Shown here: one piece after another, positions 13,201 through 22,200 of the stretch | Layout of the letters: each line of letters begins with the position of its first letter | Numbering within the stretch: the first letter of the stretch is position 1 | Source of the DNA: Manduca sexta | Lineage: Eukaryota > Arthropoda > Insecta > Lepidoptera > Sphingidae | Length of the DNA stretch: 64,000 nt | Direction of reading: 5' to 3' | Assembly (NCBI RefSeq): GCF_014839805.1 | Contig: NC_051141.1 | Location: 16,252,777 to 16,316,776 of the forward strand | The notes under the pieces: generated by a model | Databases searched by the model: none | What the model saw: only the letters and a program-made list of their open reading frames with translations | What the model was told of the DNA's origin: nothing | Made by a program: the position numbers and the translations under genes

Positions 13201-16200
13201 GCTATATAACATCACGCTATTCCCAATAGGTGCGGAGAATCGATGAAAAACGTTGCAAAAAGGGGGAATATTTATTCCTTTTGAGATCTTTAGTTGCGCG
13301 CTCTGCCTAAACAGTTAAAGTGAGACAATAATCACGTATGGCGGAATTGTTCCTCTTAAAAAATAAAAAATAGATATATAACAATGACCTCAGCCGCATC
13401 TGTTTGTATGTCTGAACGCGATAAAATCAAAAACTCTACAACAGATTTCAGCATAATATAGGAAAATTTCTATCCCAGGAAAATATGTAGGAACTTTATT
13501 GAGGAAAACTTTTTCACTCGGCTGATGCCGTGAGCAAAAGCTAGTATATTATAAAGTTGTCCCAAATACTAACTAATAATTATGTACCGACCTAGCTGCA
13601 CATGTTCGATGACGCGGCGTGACGTACGATACAACGCACGCGAATATATCAATATATATTATATTATAATCTAATCTACATATATAAAAATGAATCCCTA
13701 TTTCCCTTGGTCACGCCATCACGCGTCAACGGCTAGACCGATTTCACTGTTATTTTTTGTTGTTGTGTTTGTTATTGTCAGGAGAAAGTTCTTATGGAAG
13801 AAAAATATCAAAAAATTGCGCGGAAAATTTGTAAAATTAAAATAACTTAAGGCGATACCTCAAGGTCCATTTTCATACATTTTGTTTCACCTTTAATCTG
13901 GGTAACTAAACAAGTATTGGCAAGTAAAGAATTTAAATTCACCTCTAGTTAGTGATTAGTTCTCGCAGTTGAAAGAAAAACGTAAAAATAATTAATAATC
14001 ATGGATATTTCGGCCTTTAAAATTTAATATGACGAAATTTTAAAGACGTGAATTTAAATTCTTTACTTGCCAATACTTGTTTAGTTACCCAGATTAAAGG
14101 TGAAACAAAATGTATGAAAATGGACCTTGAGGTATCGCCTTAACGACAATATTAATTTTACATAACTGTCAGTGGTTTGAAATAACTGTCAGCGATCGAC
14201 AGATTGCGCGAGTGCATACATAGTTAAGACAGGACAACGTCTGTCCGGTCAACTAGTAAATCATAATATCAGCCCTGTATTTTACCTATATACTGTCTCA
14301 TTGCATGGGACAGGCCTCCTCTATTACTGAGATGGATTAGGCCTTAACCCACCACGCTGGCCTATTGCGGAGTGGTAGACTTTACACACTCAAAATTCTT
14401 ATAAAGAACTTCTCGGGTATGCAGGTTTCCTCACGATGTTTTCCTTCACTGTTAACGCAAGCGAATAATTCACAAAGAATACACACATAATTTTTTAAAA
14501 AATGTTCAGTGCCCTTGCGATTTGAACTGACATTCGTCTCGGCATTCCATTCCACACCCAACTAGGCATAACCGCTATAAATATATTTACTAATATTTAA
14601 AAATCAGTGCAACTACAATCGCGGACTTAAACACATAAAGGTAGAACAGGGGAAATCCCCAACTTTAACTTTATAATAACAATATAAATAAACAGTATTC
14701 CGTCTTTTGTGATTTTTCTCTAAGCACTACATCATCCAATACCATTCAAGTATGCAAACTGTAAAAATTACTATATACTATCTTATCGTATTAATTAGTG
14801 GCGTGACATTTTCTGAAAGGGACACAACATGAAGGTATTCCTAATATTCAAAAATAATCTGCAATTCCTTCAAAGCTAATTAGATTTTAAATAGTTATGT
14901 AAGAGAAGCCGGCAAGAATAGTGTTATATGGTTACATTTGGCACATGGCTAGACCATAATATCTTGGATTATATAGGCTACTTTTATCCTGGTAATTAGC
15001 TCTTGTGGGAAATATTTAGTTTTATCTGATTTTTGAGGATTATTAAGTTTACAGTTTATAAAAATATAAGCGATTTTATCTAAGTAATAATTTCATATTC
15101 TTATGTACCTTGACTTATCATAAGCGCAACTATGTTCGCCTACGTGATGAATAAAGCATTTTATTATTATTTAAAATATGTCAATCAGTTGTGTCCGTTG
15201 TCATTTCAATCAAACTTTAAGCAATGGGTTCGATTCTCATTTAAAGACAATTATTTTAGAGACACTTCCAAATGTTTGTACATCAGTTTGGAATTTAATT
15301 ATTATGCTATGGAATTGTTAACTTACAGCAGTAAATAACATAATTATTATCGTTATTAATCAACTACGCACTGGTTCGGTAGCGTGTGGGTACGACCGAT
15401 ACACGACAACCGCTGTTGCCTCTCGGCTTCGAATCACGGATCACGGAATTAGAATCAGCCTAGAGTCTGGAAATATGGTCGGTAAATGGCAATAGCCCCT
15501 ATTACATATACTTAACATAGCTAGTGAACTGGGGGGAACATCTCTGCCCACATTTGAAAAGAAAAACGCGTGATGCTATAAATGTAGCCAATCGATTTAA
15601 TTATGTCATCAATTTAGTTTGTTTATAACGAAATAGGAAGATTAAAATAATTTATTCTTGGGGCAAACAATAAAACGTGTTCTAAAAATTTTTAAATGAT
15701 ACAAAAATATATTATAATATTGTTTCAATAAAGAAAACCTTCATTCAGTTTTTTATTGCAGTATAGCCTTACCAATAACACCTCTGGTTTCAATGAGGGA
15801 CACATGTGACATGCGGACACTAAATCGGTGGTGATTGGTATGTAACATTGTAATTTGACTACTTATTGTCACTTTAATGCTAAAGAGTTAGTTTTGCAAG
15901 TGTGAGAAGGGAGACGAGTGTCGAGGGTTTGGTATCCACGTTGAGGAATAGGTCAAATTTTGATACCAAACTTATATACCTATTGTGTGTGCGCAAGTCG
16001 CAATGGTAAGTGTCTGTAAGAAGTGTCTACAGGAATAGACAGATAATGGCTTAATACCACCTTCTCGCGTATACGAGGTACCTATTGTATATTTTAGACG
16101 TAAATAGTATCCCCTATGGTTCTTTATTTCCGAGATTTTTTTTAAACGGAGTCGACAACGTGACCCTGCATGGTAACTGAGTGGGGTTCAATAGAAAGCC

Positions 16201-19200
16201 GACTGACAAGATGATTACCCCTCGACAGTCGATACAATTATGCCGGCCTTTGGAACCGGGTATACTCAGGCTGATCCCAGACCACGACACACTTACGTAG
16301 GACATTTTGGCGGGTTTTAACATTTTCAATATGATAGTCGCTATCCGGCGGATATAAATTATATCCTACCACCAGCAAATCATATTAATCAAAGTTGCGC
16401 GAGATTTTTGGCGAGTTCCTGGTTATATGGGTCCGCTAGTTGCGCCTCTGCCTAACCCTTCGATAAAGGCGTGATCTTATTGAACATATCCATTGTTTAC
16501 AAAGACATCAGTCACAAGTGTCATAGAAAATTTCCATTCGCTAGTCCTCTAATGCACCGTCGCGCAACGCCTTGAACTAATCCACTTATTGTTCTGGTCT
16601 ACCCATAGAACGCGTTGCACTACTTCGGCTTATAACGCTATATAAACATTATATTTACTACATCTCTAATAATGGAATACATATAAGCACGTACAAATAG
16701 TATCAAATAGTACAAATAGTGCCATATTCCGCTTTTTAAATTGTCATAACATTGTCCCGTCAGTTCGCATTCGGTCATCAATCATTCGCATTCTCAATAT
16801 TACTATATACTAGTATTTCAATATGCACATTTTCATAAAAATGAGTATCTCATCACATAAAAGTATATTATTTTATCATAAAGATACTGTACACACTACT
16901 TAATTTCTCTGAACAACAATTTAAAAAAAACAATTGTATTATCTTTTGTGTCATTTACTGTAGTTTGCACTTTAAACTAATTTTGAAAAGTGGAACACCA
17001 GAGTTTCTTGCCTGTACTTTTCTGGTGAGAACTGCTTTTCGAACTGGTGGAGTTAATGTTGACAGAATCTAAATAATGTGAAACTTTTTACAGTTTCAAA
17101 TAAATTATTTCATTTCGTTACTAAATAAATAGTTTTTTTGTACTTCTATTCATTTCAGATGGTAGGATGCTTTAGGTGTGATGACGGATTGGTACCGAGG
17201 TTTTCGAGCGCAGGTAGTTGGTGATTATTAAGTGTAGTGATACACTTAGGCGGCCTGCATGCACATAAATATCATTACGTTTGAATGCAAAATGCATCAC
17301 TAATTGGCATATTCGCAATATAGGTGCCGTATTCTATTTTCCATCCATATTCGTCCGCATAACATAAATCATATTTCAATCAACTGCACAAAATGAAAAA
17401 GAGTTTCCTGTGAGAAAATTAAAGACCGGTCGTACGGCTTGTATCTATTGTATGCAATGTTGGAAATGAAAATGAATGAAAAACTTTGAGGTGTGCTCTA
17501 AGTTATAAGCTAATGTTTTTTCTATTTTATTTCAGCGAGGTATTATTTTATTAATTATAATTTTATTTTGTGCCACTGGTCTAATCTCTACGTAGGATTT
17601 TGCAGTTATTTTTTGTAGGCTATTTAGAGCCTGTTTCACAAGTTTTAGGTAATTTTTATTTAACAAGTGTATTAATTCTTCTATCACATCATGGGAGGGA
17701 TGTAATTACAGCATATGTCTACGAGTACCATGTTACTCTGTCACCCTCACGTTACCGGATTCAAAATACTAATTACATTCGTACTTAATTACTAGCTTTT
17801 GCTCGCGGTTTCGCCGGGTGAAGGAGTTTTCCGGGATAATTTTTTCCCACTTACTTGATATGTATCGTTATAGTACAACCAAATTCTCAAACTCATTATA
17901 AATTGTAGCCTATGTGTTATTCTAATATATAATCATTACTACTGTAAAGTTTCATCCAAATCCGTTCAGTAGTTTTTTCGTGAAACAGGAACAAACATAC
18001 ACACATACATCCTCACAAACTTTCGCATTTATGATATTAATAGGTTATATTATTGATATGATACATATGTTTACGTCTTATAACATTAGAAGCATTGATA
18101 ACAGCGTACGAGATCGTACATACATATATAATTGGGAGAGATATTTTTGTCATATTTTAGTGAGGTTGCGTTTGAGACATGATTTTGATGCAATGCAGTA
18201 TGTATTTATACATCTTATTTATTGATGGATGATAGGTGTTAAAATAAACAATAAAATATAAAAAAAAAAATATCTAACAAAAGTTATAGCTTGACCACAA
18301 AAATACCTTTCTTGGTAAAATATGGAAACCCTTTCTTGTACTGGATAACTGTAACTTTAAAACGTAGAAGCAAACGTTTCGCATTCAAGGCAGGTATTTT
18401 ATTTCCCTGGTCAGGCTATCTTACCCAATATTAGAGCATATATAAAAATTAACTTAAGTTTTCATATTTTTGTTAATTATAATGTCTATTACCTTGGACC
18501 ACACACCACATATTGAAGTGATTTAATATATTTTAAAGTAAATAATTTTTCAAATGTATTGAAATAATTTACAATCCAGTATAACTTGGACTCTTTTACT
18601 TACGACCAGTACTGATTCAGGTTCTACAGATTTTGGACATTAAGCTACTTTACAAATGAACCGAAGCTATTTGCATTGAAGCTTTACGCATGAAAGAATA
18701 AAACCTATGTTAATTGATTCGCTGGAAAGCATTAAAACTTTCGTGGAAATAAAATCGATGATTATTTTACGGAAGAATGATTTTTTTTCCTTTACTAATG
18801 ATTTCACAAAAACGTTTATAAACTTTCACATAATGACGAAAGTCATGGTTTGTTTTGCTGCACTTCGGGATCTCGGGGTCATCTATTTGATACATAGCTC
18901 GCCTCCGTAATATAGCATTTTTTTACAGAGACAAGTGACGTAATTTCCAACTCCTCCCTATCTTTCTATTTGATTAATTTCGTTGCGGGATAATGACATA
19001 TGGTTGTTTTCCCTGAGACTCGCCGAGCTTCACTGCTCGGTGTCATAAAATGCGTGCCACTGCTGATCCTGGCTTACAGGAGTTGTAGTGGTGGGTGTGA
19101 GGGCGGGAAAGTCTCTTAAAGTGACGTAACGTTTACCACGTTACTATAGAAAGATGCTGGTGTTGGGATAGAGATATCCGTAGGGATAGCGATATCGTGC

Positions 19201-22200
19201 AATAGATGTAACGCCCGCTGTTACGGCCCACTAAGGGTGTCGCGTCCGGGTTCAGCCTTTGTATAATCAGTTCCGAATAGGCCAGCATAATTATGTCGAC
19301 TGACGACGGATGATCATCTCTCGTCAGTCGACTTTACCTGTCTATTCTCTCTACTCTATTCTATATGTAAACACGAAGTGAAAAAGAAACCCTTACGTGA
19401 AAACTGATTTGAAATTAGTTAAAAATAAGACAATATGTATAGTTACGTAGTTGGGTGTGGAACGGACTGCCGAGACGAGTGTCCGCAGGTACAAATCCCA
19501 GGAGCACCTCTGACTTTTATATATGTGTGTATTCTTTGTGAATTATCGCTTGATTTAATGGTAGAGGAAAACTTCAGGAGACAACCTGCATACCAAAAAT
19601 TATCTTTGGCAATTTGCAGGGTGTTGTATCCGCATTAGGCCAGCGTGGTGGACTAAGGTCTAATCCCTCTCAGTAGTAGAGGAGACCCGTGCCCAGCTGT
19701 GGGACTGTATATAATACAGGGCTGATATTTTATACTATAAACCTAAACGCAAAAAAATATTATAAGAGGCGACTAATAGGGACCATCAGGGGTCGAGGGC
19801 AGGCGCCACGGTCTCCCATTAGATTAGACTTGATTTCTTTAATACATTGGCGACTCCCTGGTTGGACGACACCGTAAAAGGTAGGCCTTTGTGGGTCATT
19901 GATACTGAAGGCGTTCTTCCGTGCGCAGGGACTGAGCTCCAAAGATGAGACGGACCGCAACAGGCGACGGCAGAGGCAACTACGGACAACTTCAACACTT
20001 CCGTCGGAACCCGCAGCCGTTCCTAATGTGTCGATGATGGCCACCGCGGAGATAGTTGGTATGCCGTGTGTAGGGTGCAGTGGTGAATGGTAAATTTTTT
20101 CAAAAGGTAACCCGGAGTAAATTAAATTGCCTTAGTTAACAAATCGCGGTCATTAAAGTAGAAAAAAATAATATATATCTCTGAGGAACCCCAATCGTAT
20201 GTCGACATGTTCTCGAAGTATTGTTTCAGATGAAATGTTTAATTCAAATTGAGTTTTCCAAAGAAAAAATGGAAATGAAAGAGTTATTATATCATTATAT
20301 ACTAAAGTCTATGGACAAAGAAAGCTTTAAACACGTGATGAAAGGATACCTTAAAAATTAAAATAATTGTTTTCAAAGTAATTCACAATTGTTTGTATAA
20401 GCTTTTGTTGTTGTATTGACAAAGAAAAATTTTTGAATATTTCTAAATTTTTCTAAGGTTTCATAACACGTTTAATAATATTTTGTTGTTATATAAATAT
20501 AAAGGTTTATTATAATATAAGATTATATTTTTATAGATCTGTAATGATTGTGTCAATTTAACAATTCTGGAGTTGGATATTGTTTCACCTACTACACCTT
20601 TCTCCCATTTGAGGTCGGCACAATCAAGGCCCTTATTCTGTACGGCAGTGTAAATGCGTAACGCGGCCGTGTCATGTTATCTTCGAGAAATGTGCGTGAA
20701 ATGGTATTCTGTAAGCCAAATTTCTATAGTCCTAAACATGATGCGTTGTGTTACGTGCTTGTTACGCACTGTTAAAATAACGTGCGGAATAAAAAATAAG
20801 GCCCCAATTTATCATACATTATTAAAAATATTTTGCTTAGTTTTCATGACTCACAGTCTATCTGAAGTCGATTACCTGGATTTTTTATAGAGATATGTCT
20901 GAGTTAAAGTAAGTTTATAATATTATCTTAATAATTAGACAAAAAATGATTCGAACCAACCATTGGTTAATTCGTAGGAACGATTTAAATAATTCAGCAC
21001 TTAATTTTAAAATTGCAATAACTATTTAATAACTACATTGCACATGATGTGGAATTGAATGTTAACCATCTAACTATTTTGTATTCTACTGTAATTTTAC
21101 TACGAGTATCCGGTCTGTGGTGAAACACAAATATGAAAATTGGGTATGCATTTACGTTTCCAATACTTTACACGGGCGATAGTTTTAATTAAATTATCCT
21201 TATTAATGCAATACCTGTGCGAACACAAATAGAGTACTTAACTATGATTATCGGCATATTTGGGAAAACTTATGCTGTAAAAATTAGAGGAACTTCGAAA
21301 ATTTCCACGCGGAACCGCGAGCAAATCNNNNNNNNNNNNNNNNNNNNNNNNNNNNNNNNNNNNNNNNNNNNNNNNNNNNNNNNNNNNNNNNNNNNNNNNN
21401 NNNNNNNNNNNNNNNNNNNNNNNNNNNNNNNNNNNNNNNNNNNNNNNNNNNNNNNNNNNNNNNNNNNNNNNNNNNNNNNNNNNNNNNNNNNNNNNNNNNN
21501 NNNNNNNNNNNNNNNNNNNNNNNNNNNNNNNNNNNNNNNNNNNNNNNNNNNNNNNNNNNNNNNNNNNNNNNNNNNNNNNNNNNNNNNNNNNNNNNNNNNN
21601 NNNNNNNNNNNNNNNNNNNNNNNNNNNNNNNNNNNNNNNNNNNNNNNNNNNNNNNNNNNNNNNNNNNNNNNNNNNNNNNNNNNNNNNNNNNNNNNNNNNN
21701 NNNNNNNNNNNNNNNNNNNNNNNNNNNNNNNNNNNNNNNNNNNNNNNNNNNNNNNNNNNNNNNNNNNNNNNNNNNNNNNNNNNNNNNNNNNNNNNNNNNN
21801 NNNNNNNNNNNNNNNNNNNNNNNNNNNTTTGCAAACGTCGTGCAGCTGTACAGTTCTGTTTTGCAACTTAGTTTTTAACGAGTTTAGCTCCCTAAGGACG
21901 TAGTGCTCATAGCTTTTTTGCCGGCTTGTCTCTCGGGGTCTGGCTGTGCAAGGTCATGACATCATGGTTACCTTTATGCGATTTTATTGCGTTTGTATAT
22001 TTTAAAACTGAGGTAAAATGTAAGACTGTCTACTTTGTTTTGAAAATGTTTTGTACTATCAAGATTATATTTGCGGTACATTTTATATTCTCTGGCCACG
22101 GTTCTAGGATGGTTGTTATTGAAATAAAAATATTTCTGGAGCAACATGTCTTATGGAATTTTAATATATTAAAAAAAAATATAAATGTATATAGGTTGTT

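Noticed and set aside
19760..20093. 94-codon minus frame and 64-codon plus frame
   Set aside because: They lie in GC-rich repeat H, shared with 25.5 kb; no domain and low stop density is expected from composition.
21217..21903. About 200-codon frames on both strands
   Set aside because: They consist almost wholly of the 500-N gap.
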